A DNA stretch of 64,000 nt from Bacteroidetes bacterium HGW-Bacteroidetes-1 (GCA_002842755.1 PHDU01000001.1:78119-142118), one strand, 5' to 3'. Positions 7,501-16,012 are shown, counted from the stretch's first letter. The notes: generated by a model from the sequence alone, not told the origin. Numbers and translations: made by a program.

Positions 7501-9786
7501 CTAATTCAGGTATTTTTTTATCAATTCATTCAGTTTGGAATATTGCAAAGGTTTCGACAGATATTCATCGAAGCCGGTGGATAAAATAGTGGTTTTTTCT
7601 TCGCTGAAAGCATAAGCTGTTTGGGCAATGATTGGCAGATCAGGCCTGATTTGTTTAATTAGTCGGGCAGCATCAATTCCATTCATCACAGGCATACGAA
7701 TGTCCATCAGGATGAGGTCAATATCCGGAATAGTTTTGGCAAATTCCACTGCCTGTTCTCCGTTTTCAGCATGAATGATAGATACTTTCGATTTTGACAA
7801 CATCTTGCTAAGATACTGAAAACTTGTCCAATCGTCTTCGGCAATTAAAATCTTTCGCTGCGACTCTTTACCCTGTACTTCGGTAAAAATTTTCTCTGTT
7901 TTTGCATGCTCCTTTACCGTTGCATCAGGTAACGTAAAGAAAAAAGTTGTACCCATGCCAATTTCTGATTCAACCCAAATTTTACCTCCAAGCAGTTCAA
8001 CCAATCCTTTTGAGATGGCAAGTCCCAGGCCTGCACCTTCATAGTTTTTTGTCATCGACTGCTCTGCCTGGATAAACCTTATAAAAACCTTATCATGTAG
8101 TTCAGCAGGAATTCCAATACCAGTGTCTTTAACATAGAACTGGATAATATTTCCCTTTGTCTCAAAACCAAAATCAATACTTCCCGATTTTGTAAACTTT
8201 ACAGCATTGTTAATCAGGTTTGTAAGAATTTGATGGAGCTTGGCTTCGTCAGAATATATCATTTTGGTTTTATCACCCTGATTAGCGTATTCTAACCTGA
8301 TCTTTTTTGTTCTCGCGACAGGCGTGAAGAAAGTGAGCAGATCAGCAAATATTTCATCAATAACAATTGCTTTCTGCTCGATGACGATTTGCCCTGTTTC
8401 TATTTTTGAAATATCAAGAACGTTGTTGACAATTTCAATCAGCCGGTTCCCACTTTGACTAATGATAGCCGAATATTCCTTTATTTCTTCCCTACTTATA
8501 TCCTCGTAGTTCAGCAAGGAAGAAAAACCGATAATTCCATTAAGTGGAGTGCGTATTTCATGCGACATATTTTGCAGAAATGCAGTTTTCAGCTTGTCGC
8601 TTTCTTCTGCTTTTTCCTTGGCGATGATGAGTTCAGATGCTCTTTTTTCCTTTTCTTCATTTTGATAATGAAGTTCTTTGTTGGCAATGTCTAACTCAGC
8701 TGCGCGCTTTTCTTTTTCTTCGTTTTGAAAGGCCAATTCTTTGTTGGCTAAGATTAATTCTGCTGCACGTTTTTCTTTCTCTTTATTTTGAAAGGTAAGT
8801 TCTTCGTTGGCAATGACCAACTCAGCCGCTCGTTTTTCTTTCTCTTTGTTTTGAAAGGCCAATTCTTTGTTGGCTAAGATTAGCTCTGCTGCACGTTTTT
8901 CTTTCTCATCATTCTGAAAGGTAAGTTCTTCGTTGGCAATGACCAACTCAGCCGCTCGTTTTTCTTTCTCTTTGTTTTGAAAGGCCAATTCTTTGTTGGC
9001 TAAGATTAATTCTGCTGCACGCTTTTCTTTCTCTTCATTCTGAAAGGTAAGTTCTTCATTGGCAATGATCAATTCATTGGCTCTTTTTTCTTTTTCTTCA
9101 TTTTGAAACTGGAGTTCCTTGTTGGCGATAATGAGTTCTGCCGCGCGCTTTTCTTTTTCGATATTTTGAAATGCAAGTTCATTATTAGCAATTACAAGCT
9201 CATCAGCTCTTTTTTTCTTTTCGAGGTTTTGAAAAGCCAGTTCTTCATTTGCAATAAGTAGCTCATTTGCCCGCTTTATTTTTTCTTCTTTTTGAAATAG
9301 AAGTTCATTGTTGATTTGTATATATTTCTCATTTTGAGATACTAAAAGTTCGGTTTTTTCTTTGAGTTTCTTTTCGGCGAGTCTACGATTTATTTCCTGT
9401 TCCTGCTCGTGGTTGGCTCTGTTTATGGCAGGAATCAAACGTTCGAGCTTGTCTTTGAACACATAATCTGTTGCGCCATTTACCATAGCCTCGATTGCCG
9501 TATCTTCTCCTATTGCCCCTGAAACAAAAATAAAGGGGATTTTTGCACACTTTCTTCGTACCACTTTCAAAGCTTCATTGCCATTAAAGTCAGGAAGACT
9601 GTAATCAGACAGAATCAGATCGATAGATTCCTTTTCCAGAACAGCCAGATAGTCCTTTTCGTTGTCAACGACAAAATAACCCGATACGCTTCCACCGCTT
9701 TCAACAATTTCGCGAATTATCTCAGCATCTTTATAAGAATCTTCAAGATGCAGAATGTTAATTTTCTTTTCCATGGATAAAGGCAT
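7501..9786 (-). CDS. Hybrid histidine kinase REC-(21-aa repeats)-HisKA-HATPase-REC
   Basis: A cytosolic 761-residue signalling protein without membrane segments. Order: receiver domain 7-125 (acceptor Asp61 in LSDYSLPD); an extended helical region 140-400 containing about eleven 21-residue repeats of consensus EEKEKRAAELIIANKELAFQN; HisKA with His409 (MSHEIRTPLNG); HATPase with the N box NLINNAVKFT, DTGIGIP and GAGLGLAISKGLVELLGG; and a C-terminal receiver 644-760 (Asp695 in LMDIRMPV). It is the third gene of a unit with a CHASE3 kinase and a single-domain receiver, so the N-terminal receiver probably takes signal from them. Either ATG at 9786 or at 9774 could be the start. The output target is not encoded nearby. 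Confidence 0.93.
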   Translation of the reverse strand: MPLSMEKKINILHLEDSYKDAEIIREIVESGGSVSGYFVVDNEKDYLAVLEKESIDLILSDYSLPDFNGNEALKVVRRKCAKIPFIFVSGAIGEDTAIEAMVNGATDYVFKDKLERLIPAINRANHEQEQEINRRLAEKKLKEKTELLVSQNEKYIQINNELLFQKEEKIKRANELLIANEELAFQNLEKKKRADELVIANNELAFQNIEKEKRAAELIIANKELQFQNEEKEKRANELIIANEELTFQNEEKEKRAAELILANKELAFQNKEKEKRAAELVIANEELTFQNDEKEKRAAELILANKELAFQNKEKEKRAAELVIANEELTFQNKEKEKRAAELILANKELAFQNEEKEKRAAELDIANKELHYQNEEKEKRASELIIAKEKAEESDKLKTAFLQNMSHEIRTPLNGIIGFSSLLNYEDISREEIKEYSAIISQSGNRLIEIVNNVLDISKIETGQIVIEQKAIVIDEIFADLLTFFTPVARTKKIRLEYANQGDKTKMIYSDEAKLHQILTNLINNAVKFTKSGSIDFGFETKGNIIQFYVKDTGIGIPAELHDKVFIRFIQAEQSMTKNYEGAGLGLAISKGLVELLGGKIWVESEIGMGTTFFFTLPDATVKEHAKTEKIFTEVQGKESQRKILIAEDDWTSFQYLSKMLSKSKVSIIHAENGEQAVEFAKTIPDIDLILMDIRMPVMNGIDAARLIKQIRPDLPIIAQTAYAFSEEKTTILSTGFDEYLSKPLQYSKLNELIKKYLN
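8596..9288 (-). repeat. Tandem 63-bp in-frame repeats, about 11 units, with 126-bp super-repeat
   Basis: Residues 167-376 of the hybrid kinase are ten full 21-residue units, and 377-397 are a degenerate eleventh. Units 5, 7 and 9 read ELILANKELAFQN and units 6 and 8 read ELVIANEELTFQN, so the central part repeats every 126 bases and is almost identical in DNA (for example the stretches starting near 8821 and 8947). The two edges are more diverged. This indicates recent expansion by duplication of a two-unit block. Confidence 0.93.
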
Positions 9787-9812
9787 CTGAGGTTCCGGTT
9801 TTTCTAATCAAT

Positions 9813-10256
9813 CTATATATTCACAGGAGGCGGCTCGTTGATGATTGCCCAATATTGTCCGAGCACTTTAAGTGCATCTATAAACTGTATAATATCAACA
9901 GGTTTCACCACATAAGAGTTAGCTCCAAGCTTATAGCTTTCCACCAGGTCCTTTTCTTCACGTGAAGATGTAACCATGATAACGGGAATGAATTTGAATT
10001 TAGGGTCGGAGCGAATATGTCTCAACACCTCAATGCCGTCCATTTTTGGCATCTTAATGTCAAGGAGGATAACAGCAGGATAGCTTTTTTCATTAACAAA
10101 TTTCTTACGCCTGTACAAATAATCCAGTGCTTCAACACCATCTTCGGCAACAATTACTTCATTGGCCAGGTTATTTTCAGAAAGAGCTGCAATTGTGAGC
10201 TCCACATCTTTCTCGCTATCATCTACTACAAGGATCCGTCTTAATTCTATACTCAT
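9813..10256 (-). CDS. Single-domain response regulator (Rcp1/CheY-like)
   Basis: A 147-residue protein made only of a receiver domain: acidic pair VVDDSEKD near the N-terminus, acceptor aspartate in ILLDIKMPKMDG, the conserved MVTSS threonine and VVKPVD lysine. The long YLYRRKKF insert before the acceptor strand is typical of Rcp1-type receivers that partner with bacteriophytochrome-like or PAS/CHASE kinases. It sits 17 bases after the CHASE3 kinase and 26 before the hybrid kinase, so it is the natural shuttle between them. No DNA-binding output domain is present. Confidence 0.94.
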   Translation of the reverse strand: MSIELRRILVVDDSEKDVELTIAALSENNLANEVIVAEDGVEALDYLYRRKKFVNEKSYPAVILLDIKMPKMDGIEVLRHIRSDPKFKFIPVIMVTSSREEKDLVESYKLGANSYVVKPVDIIQFIDALKVLGQYWAIINEPPPVNI

Positions 10257-10273
10257 GTTTTCGAAGTTAAATA

Positions 10274-11668
10274 TTATTTATATGGTAAACTAAATGAGAA
10301 GGTGGCACCTTTGCCTTCTTCACTATTGGCCCAGCATGTTCCGCCATGCCTTGCTATGATTCGGTTTACATTGGCCAATCCGATACCAACTCCTTCGAAA
10401 TCCCGGGCTTTATGAAGGCGTTGGAATACGCCAAAGAGTTTATCGGCATATTTCATATCGAAACCTACCCCATTGTCGCTGATTTGAAATAACGTAAAGT
10501 CCTTCTCAATTTTTCCACTAATTTCAATGATTGCTTTTTCCTCATTTCGTGAATATTTTAAAGCGTTTGAGATGAGGTTTGCCCAAACCTGATTAAGAAG
10601 GTTTTCGTCACCAAATGAATCTGGTAAATCAGGAATGATTAATGCTACATTTCTTCCTGCCATGTCGCTGCCAAATATTCTGATTGCCTGTTTGATCATA
10701 TCATTTGTGTTGCACTTTGAGCGTTTTATTTCAGTTCTGCTTAACCTCGAAAATGTAAGCAAAGCATCAATCAGACTACCCATTTCCTGTGCCGAATCGG
10801 AGATCGTATTGAGGTATCTTAATCCGGTTTCGTTGAGTTGCGAGGCATTGTTCTTGATCAGTAAATCAATAAAGCCGGAAATGTGTCTTAAAGGAGCACG
10901 CAAATCATGTGAAACCGAATAGCTGAATGTTTCAAGTTCTTTGTTTGCAGCTATTTGGATTTCCTTTTCATGGGATTGAAAATCAAGTTCTTTATTGGTA
11001 TGGATAAGTTCAATCGTTTGTTTATTTTTTGCTTGTTCATTCATCATGTTTCGTCCGGAAGCAATCACCAGCAAAACGGTAAAAGACGACAGAAGAATAA
11101 ACAGCATCGTTGTAAATTTGTTATAAGATTCTGATATAGATTTATTTGCCAATATGCGTTGTTGAAGTAAATAGTTTTCTTCTTTCTGTATGGCATGAAT
11201 AGCATTTCGCATTCCGTCGGAATACACTTTGCCATTATTATTTGAAACCAAAGCAATAGTCTCGTCCAATCCTTGTTTTGATCGCACTTCAACCGTGGTT
11301 AACGAATATCCAAGACGTTTGTTTACATAAAAACCAAGTGTGTCGATCCTTTGAAGCTGCACCGGATTATCTTTAACAAGGTTTCTGAGTGTTGCTATTT
11401 GATCAAAAATCAACTTCTCAGCCGAAAACAAGGGTTCAAGGTAATTACTGTCATTGGTTATTATAAATCCACGTGAAGATGATTCGATGTCTATTCCATT
11501 GGAAAGAATTTCTCCCGATTTTAAGAGCACTTCTTCGGTAAACTGAACCCACTTTTCTGACTCAAGTAACTTCTGCTTGCTTTTATAAATAGTGTAACCC
11601 AGAATTCCATTTCCAACCAAAATAACAGTTGATATGATTATTAGTTTTTGAAGAATACTGACTTTCAT
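10274..11668 (-). CDS. Membrane sensor histidine kinase with CHASE3 domain
   Basis: A 464-residue sensor kinase with an N-terminal membrane helix (8-27), a periplasmic all-helical CHASE3 domain (about 35-180; SSSRGFIITNDSNYLEP is the family hallmark), a second membrane helix (187-204), a short helical linker, HisKA with His254 (SVSHDLRAPLRHISGF) and a HATPase domain (NLISNALKYS, DNGVGFDM, GVGIGLANVNRIIARHGG). The linker carries one copy of the 21-residue repeat that is amplified in the downstream hybrid kinase. The ligand is unknown. It heads a three-gene phosphorelay. Confidence 0.93.
   Translation of the reverse strand: MKVSILQKLIIISTVILVGNGILGYTIYKSKQKLLESEKWVQFTEEVLLKSGEILSNGIDIESSSRGFIITNDSNYLEPLFSAEKLIFDQIATLRNLVKDNPVQLQRIDTLGFYVNKRLGYSLTTVEVRSKQGLDETIALVSNNNGKVYSDGMRNAIHAIQKEENYLLQQRILANKSISESYNKFTTMLFILLSSFTVLLVIASGRNMMNEQAKNKQTIELIHTNKELDFQSHEKEIQIAANKELETFSYSVSHDLRAPLRHISGFIDLLIKNNASQLNETGLRYLNTISDSAQEMGSLIDALLTFSRLSRTEIKRSKCNTNDMIKQAIRIFGSDMAGRNVALIIPDLPDSFGDENLLNQVWANLISNALKYSRNEEKAIIEISGKIEKDFTLFQISDNGVGFDMKYADKLFGVFQRLHKARDFEGVGIGLANVNRIIARHGGTCWANSEEGKGATFSFSLPYK
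10952..11014 (-). repeat. Single copy of the hybrid-kinase 21-aa repeat in the partner kinase
   Basis: Residues 219-239 of the CHASE3 kinase (IELIHTNKELDFQSHEKE...) align with the repeat unit ELIIANKELQFQNEEKE of the hybrid kinase 1.7 kb downstream. It lies between the second membrane helix and HisKA, the position of a signalling helix. Confidence 0.7.
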
Positions 11669-11772
11669 TTGAGAAAATTAATGTGAATATTTCACTTGTT
11701 AGCTTTGTTTTCTGTTCCTGAATTGAAACAAAATCAGATAGCAATAATGTGAAGACATTGAGTATTCTAAAG

Positions 11773-12045
11773 TTACTTTTTAGTTTTGGGACTTGAACCC
11801 GGATGTGGCAAATTGATATTGGTAACCCTCCGGTTTCTGTCTTGAATGCTATTACTGCCAGCCGTCACATTCTCGAATAAATCAAATGGCGATGAGTTAC
11901 TATCAGCATATGAGTCTTTTATGTGTACGGGTTCTGCATTAAGATCTTCAATTATGAGATTCTTTGGTTTTTTGTTGGCAGTGAAATTATCTTCGTTTTC
12001 TGAATGCGCAACAAGTTGGTTTTGGGTGAAGGATTTTGTTTTCAT
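11773..12045 (-). CDS. Hypothetical 90-aa hydrophilic protein
   Basis: Short, polar, asparagine- and serine-rich ORF with no signal peptide, membrane segment or recognisable domain. Its ATG is preceded by CAACTTTG (12065-12072), one mismatch from the TAnnTTTG element, and its stop is 104 bases before the CHASE3 kinase start, so it may be the first gene of the phosphorelay unit. Coding status is moderately supported by position and by the absence of a competing gene; function is unknown. Confidence 0.45.
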   Translation of the reverse strand: MKTKSFTQNQLVAHSENEDNFTANKKPKNLIIEDLNAEPVHIKDSYADSNSSPFDLFENVTAGSNSIQDRNRRVTNINLPHPGSSPKTKK

Positions 12046-12072
12046 TTTCTAAGATTTTATTGCACAAAGTTG

Positions 12073-12430
12073 ATAACAGGAAATTTAAGATTTGTTACAA
12101 AAAATAAACAAAATCATACATATTTTACGCTTTTTTCAAGGTTGCCTACTTTGTTGCAAGGTTGATTTAATGTCCAACCTTATGAAATGTGAATTAAATA
12201 AGTTCTTTTCAATCTTGTATCACATTAAAGACTTAAATGCAATGAATATCCCACCTCAATAATTTCCATTAATGGGGCTATTCTTTTATGAAGAGAAAGG
12301 AAAAGCCTGGTCAGCACTTTAGGTGTAGGAGGTGGTTAAGAAAATAGCGCAGATAGCCGGAGTAGTAAAAGTCAGAAAATGGAAAGAGGATTGTAGCCTT
12401 AAAAACAGTTTGCTGGTTTTCTTTTAAACA
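12073..12430. other. Intergenic region, nothing recognised
   Basis: About 360 bases between the 90-residue ORF and the MORN-protein stop. Only very short ORFs and no convincing hairpin or RNA gene were seen. Confidence 0.5.
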
Positions 12431-13138
12431 TTAAGGGTTTTCTGATTTATGAACATCTTCGCTAAGAAGATTCCCTTCATCATCAAAAGTCTGCCAGACT
12501 CCATTTTTATACCCATTTTCATAATTCCCCTGCGATTTTATCAAACCATTTGGATAGTATTCAGTATATTTTCCGAAAAACTGACCTTCTTGATAATTTC
12601 CTTCAGATTGCAATGTTCCATCTTCAAAAAACACCCTCCAGACTCCATACTTCTGTCCATTCAGATATTCAATAGTTTCGGCTACCTGATTGCTTTTTGG
12701 ATAATAGTTTTTTGAAATTCCATTCAAGTTATTATTCTTAAATATTTCTTCAGAAAGAAGTGAACCATCCACATCATTATAAAACTTCCATAAGCTGTCT
12801 TTTTTTTGGTCCAGATAAATTCCTTCCGCAATAAGGATACCGCTCTCAGTAAAAGTTTTATTGTAAGCTTTTAAACCATTAGAAGTGAAATCATTAATAG
12901 CTCTTAGTTTGCCCGACTCAAAATAATATTTGAATTCACCAATGGGCTTGTCATTGTAAAATTGTCCTGCATAACGAACAATCCCCGAAGGAAAACGACC
13001 TTCCCAATAACCTGTTTTCTTTTCGTTAGCATCCGTTTGATTTACATCGACAGGCTTTTGACCAAAAAGTAGCATATTGCAAAACAGCATTACGAATACT
13101 ACTATCATTTTTAATTCTTTCATTGGATACATCTTCAA
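12431..13138 (-). CDS. Exported MORN/YwqK-like repeat protein
   Basis: A 235-residue protein with an N-terminal hydrophobic export signal (MIVVFVMLFCNMLLFG) followed by about seven repeats of the form 'GxWExxxxxGxLxxEGxYxxGxxxG', for example KTGYWEGRFPSG, GVWRVFFEDGTLQSEGNY and GVWQTFDDEGNLLSEDV. This is the MORN/YwqK repeat family. It is a stand-alone gene divergent from recR. It resembles the partial gene at the start of the window. Likely periplasmic or surface; role unknown. Confidence 0.85.
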   Translation of the reverse strand: MKMYPMKELKMIVVFVMLFCNMLLFGQKPVDVNQTDANEKKTGYWEGRFPSGIVRYAGQFYNDKPIGEFKYYFESGKLRAINDFTSNGLKAYNKTFTESGILIAEGIYLDQKKDSLWKFYNDVDGSLLSEEIFKNNNLNGISKNYYPKSNQVAETIEYLNGQKYGVWRVFFEDGTLQSEGNYQEGQFFGKYTEYYPNGLIKSQGNYENGYKNGVWQTFDDEGNLLSEDVHKSENP

Positions 13139-13145
13139 TTAAATG

Positions 13146-13173
13146 CAAAAATAGTTTATAAAAGCAAATTCAA
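13146..13173 (-). promoter_or_regulatory. Promoter of the MORN-repeat gene
   Basis: TATTTTTG (13146-13153, minus strand) with a TTG 17 bases upstream (13171-13173) fits the Bacteroidota -33/-7 pattern. It ends 8 bases before the ATG at 13138, so the leader would be very short. Confidence 0.5.
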
Positions 13174-13174
13174 T

Positions 13175-13182
13175 TACTTTTG
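13175..13182 (+). promoter_or_regulatory. -7 promoter element of recR
   Basis: TACTTTTG matches TAnnTTTG. It ends 14 bases before the recR start codon, giving a leader under 10 bases. It lies back to back with the promoter of the divergent MORN gene. Confidence 0.5.
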
Positions 13183-13196
13183 TAAAAACGTTTAAA

Positions 13197-13802
13197 TTGA
13201 CTGAATATTCTTCTTCCTTACTTGAAAATGCAGTCAGCGAATTAGCCCGTCTTCCAGGCATTGGCAAAAAAACAGCATTAAGACTTGCATTGCATCTCTT
13301 GCGCGAAGATACGCAACGAACAGAAAAGCTTGCGCACTCATTGGTTCAACTGCGTGAGAAAATTATGTTTTGTAAAAAATGTCACAACATTTCTGATACA
13401 GAACTTTGCGGAATTTGCAGTAATCCGAGGCGTGATGAAAACCTTTTATGCGTTGTCGAAGACATGCGTGATGTAATGGCCATTGAGCGTACGTCAAGTT
13501 TTAACGGTCTTTATCATGTACTTGGGGGAGTTATTAGTCCCGTTGAAGGTATTTCTCCATCCGATTTGAAAATCAACAGTCTGGTTGAAAGAGTAAAAAA
13601 TGAACCCATTAAAGAAGTAGTTTTAGCGCTTCCTGCCACAATTGAAGGCGACACTACCAATTATTATATTTTCAAACAGATAAAAAATGAGGCGCTTAAG
13701 GTTACAACAATTGCAAAAGGTGTTTCAATTGGAGATGCACTTGAATTTGCTGACGAAGTAACACTGGGTAGAAGTATTATCAACCGAACTTTATTTGAAT
13801 AA
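13197..13802 (+). CDS. recR: Recombination mediator RecR
   Basis: RecR binds DNA with RecO/RecF and helps load RecA at gaps. The 201-residue protein has the N-terminal helix-hairpin-helix (LPGIGKKTALRLALHLL), a four-cysteine zinc finger (CKKC ... CGIC), and a Toprim domain (VVEDMRDVMAIE, LALPATIEGDTT). The start is a TTG at 13197: the conserved family N-terminus (TEYSSSLLENAV) begins directly after it and there is no ATG upstream in frame before the promoter. Length is normal. Confidence 0.95.
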   Translation: MTEYSSSLLENAVSELARLPGIGKKTALRLALHLLREDTQRTEKLAHSLVQLREKIMFCKKCHNISDTELCGICSNPRRDENLLCVVEDMRDVMAIERTSSFNGLYHVLGGVISPVEGISPSDLKINSLVERVKNEPIKEVVLALPATIEGDTTNYYIFKQIKNEALKVTTIAKGVSIGDALEFADEVTLGRSIINRTLFE

Positions 13803-13834
13803 CACAGCGTGCGGCATAAATCAAAAGGATTTTT

Positions 13835-14095
13835 TCAGGCTTCTGAGCTTAAATTTTCCTTTTCTTCACTGAATAGTTCGAGTTGCCGTTCTGATGCATA
13901 AAATTGCTTTGGAACCTGCACCTCGTATCCATTCATATACCTTTCGATGCTCTTTTTGAGCAATTTATTGAGGGTTGTCTTACGGGCCTTACAATAATTT
14001 GATATAGACTTATGCTGCCTTTCAGATAACTTAAAAGTCACTTGCTTAAACTTTATTTTTCTTTTTTTTATTTTCGATTTGCCTTTTCTTTTCAT
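13835..14095 (-). CDS. Small basic protein, possible ribbon-helix-helix DNA binder
   Basis: An 86-residue protein with a lysine/arginine-rich N-terminus (MKRKGKSKIKKRKIKF) followed by a segment (QVTFKLSERQHKSISNYCKARKTTLNKLLKKSI) that fits a strand-helix-helix arrangement like Arc/MetJ-type proteins. The C-terminus is acidic. It is convergent with recR and has no partner toxin next to it. Similar short proteins occur in Bacteroidales as conserved hypotheticals. DNA binding is inferred from fold pattern and charge only. Confidence 0.65.
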   Translation of the reverse strand: MKRKGKSKIKKRKIKFKQVTFKLSERQHKSISNYCKARKTTLNKLLKKSIERYMNGYEVQVPKQFYASERQLELFSEEKENLSSEA

Positions 14096-14175
14096 AGGCC
14101 ATAAAAATTTGATGCGGCAATATATAGCTTTTACTTTAACCTATCATCTGATTATAAAAATAGTTATCACCAGAA

Positions 14176-15564
14176 TCAATTCATTTTCTTAACAACTTCG
14201 ATCATTTTATGTGCAAGCTCATCCGCCGAATCTTTTGATCTACCTTCTGCATAAACCCGAATTATGGGTTCGGTATTTGATTTTCGCAGGTGCACCCATC
14301 CATCTGTAAAATCAATTTTGACTCCATCAATTGTAGTAACACGTTCATTTTTATACAATTCGGCAACGGCTTTCAAAATTGCATCTACATCTGTCTGAAG
14401 ATTCAGATTTATTTTATTTTTAGACATAAAAAAGACAGGATAGTATGCTTTTAATGCTGAGCATGTTAATCCGGTTTTTGCAAGATGGGTTAAAAATAAT
14501 GCTATTCCAACCAATGCATCACGACCATAATGCAATTCAGGATAGATAACTCCACCATTTCCTTCACCACCTATGACTGCATTGTGTTTTTTCATCATTT
14601 CGACAACATTGACTTCTCCAACAGCCGAGGCAAAGTATTGCTGCCCGTATCGATTCGTAACTTCAGCCAATGCACGTGTTGAAGAAAGGTTTGATACGGT
14701 GCTGCCTTTATTATTACTAAGAACATAATCTGCTACTGAAACAAGGGTATATTCTTCCCCAAACATATTACCATTTTCATCAACGATGGCAAGACGATCC
14801 ACATCCGGATCAACAACAAAGCCTAAATGCGCTTTTTTCTTGCGAACAAGATCAGATATTTCTGTAAGATGCTCAGGCAATGGTTCCGGATTATGCGAAA
14901 ATAGCCCATTTGGGGTACAATTCAATTCATACACAACATCAACTCCAAGTGCCTTCAACAATTCGGGAACAGCGATTCCTCCGGTTGAATTTACTGCATC
15001 AACTGCAATTCTGAATCCGGCCCGTCTGATAAGTTCGGCATCCACAAGAGAGAGGTCGAGAACCATTTGAATATGTTTATCAATCCAGCCATGAAGTTTA
15101 TGATAGATACCAATTTTATCTATTTCGGAAAAATGCATGGATTCATTTTCTGCAATCTTCAATAAATCACTGCCCTCAGCATCTGAAATAAACTCTCCAT
15201 CCGCATTGAGCAACTTAAGTGCGTTCCATTGCTCAGGATTATGGCTTGCAGTAATAATAATTCCAGCATCGGCTTTTAACAACGGTATGGCAATCTCTAC
15301 TGTAGGCGTGGTGGAAAGCCCAATGTCAATAACTTCAACACCCATCGCCATCAATGAACCACATACGAGGTGGTTCACCATCTCACCAGAAACTCTTGCA
15401 TCTCGACCTACAACAAATTTTAATTTCTTATCAGCTTCCTGGCTTTTCTGAATCAATTTCACAAAGGCAGATGAAAACTTTATAATATCAATGGGTGTAA
15501 GATTCGTTCCGGAAACTCCACCAATTGTTCCCCTGATACCAGAAATGGATTTAATAAGCGTCAT
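14176..15564 (-). CDS. glmM: Phosphoglucosamine mutase
   Basis: Converts glucosamine-6-phosphate to glucosamine-1-phosphate for UDP-GlcNAc and peptidoglycan synthesis. With the ATG at 15564 it is 462 residues, starting MTLIKSISGIRGTIGG, the usual Bacteroidota N-terminus. The active-site phosphoserine is Ser107 in TASHNPEQWNA, the magnesium loop is DPDVDRLAIVD, the sugar loop GEGNGGVIYP, and the phosphate-binding loop RKSNTEPIIRVYAEG. An in-frame TTG at 15588 would lengthen it by eight residues but falls inside the promoter element, so the ATG is preferred. A phosphomannomutase/phosphoglucomutase role is the alternative within this superfamily. Confidence 0.9.
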   Translation of the reverse strand: MTLIKSISGIRGTIGGVSGTNLTPIDIIKFSSAFVKLIQKSQEADKKLKFVVGRDARVSGEMVNHLVCGSLMAMGVEVIDIGLSTTPTVEIAIPLLKADAGIIITASHNPEQWNALKLLNADGEFISDAEGSDLLKIAENESMHFSEIDKIGIYHKLHGWIDKHIQMVLDLSLVDAELIRRAGFRIAVDAVNSTGGIAVPELLKALGVDVVYELNCTPNGLFSHNPEPLPEHLTEISDLVRKKKAHLGFVVDPDVDRLAIVDENGNMFGEEYTLVSVADYVLSNNKGSTVSNLSSTRALAEVTNRYGQQYFASAVGEVNVVEMMKKHNAVIGGEGNGGVIYPELHYGRDALVGIALFLTHLAKTGLTCSALKAYYPVFFMSKNKINLNLQTDVDAILKAVAELYKNERVTTIDGVKIDFTDGWVHLRKSNTEPIIRVYAEGRSKDSADELAHKMIEVVKKMN

Positions 15565-15585
15565 AATTTGGGTTAAATTAAAATG

Positions 15586-15593
15586 CAAAAGTA
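15586..15593 (-). promoter_or_regulatory. -7 promoter element of glmM
   Basis: TACTTTTG on the minus strand matches TAnnTTTG and ends 21 bases before the ATG at 15564. It decides the glmM start, because the in-frame TTG at 15588 lies within it. Confidence 0.55.
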
Positions 15594-16012
15594 CCTAAAT
15601 TTATAAAAAACTGAATGTCTGTTTATTAAAAAAATATAGGAATTACTTTTTGTTTTCAACTATTCAAGAATAGGATAACGAAAGCCATGTTGAGAACAGC
15701 CTCTAAGGAAAATAGCAAGCATTGGACTTATAATCCGATGACCATGAATGATTTAGACCTCAGGACATAAATTTGTCAAAAAAATTTCAAATGCTGGAAT
15801 AAGTCAGTAATAGTGAAAAAAAATGATTTTAACAAAACGAATGGCTTTGAAAGTATTCATGTTCAATAATTTAAACGATATTAACAATAAAGTGATGCAA
15901 CATAGTTGATAAATAAATCAAGTTTGTTATCAATTTCTATGATTACAGACCATATCTTTATCATGTTAAAGTAAAATGAGTACAAAAAACTGTCTCGCGG
16001 GATGAAAAGTAT
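15594..16012. other. Intergenic region between divergent glmM and TPR gene
   Basis: About 420 AT-rich bases. A 27-codon ORF from 15688 was seen but has no supporting features. No hairpin terminator, RNA gene or repeat was recognised. Confidence 0.5.

Noticed and set aside
8596..9288. Regularly spaced repeats that could look like a CRISPR array
   Set aside because: Units are contiguous without spacers, in frame, and encode an intact helical segment of the hybrid kinase.
14786..15451. Long antisense ORFs within glmM (and similar ones in ftcD, hutI, C25 and Alr genes)
   Set aside because: They lie fully opposite well-supported genes and reflect codon bias of the real frame.
15688..15771. A 27-codon ORF in the glmM-TPR intergenic region
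   Set aside because: Too short, no promoter element before it and no features.
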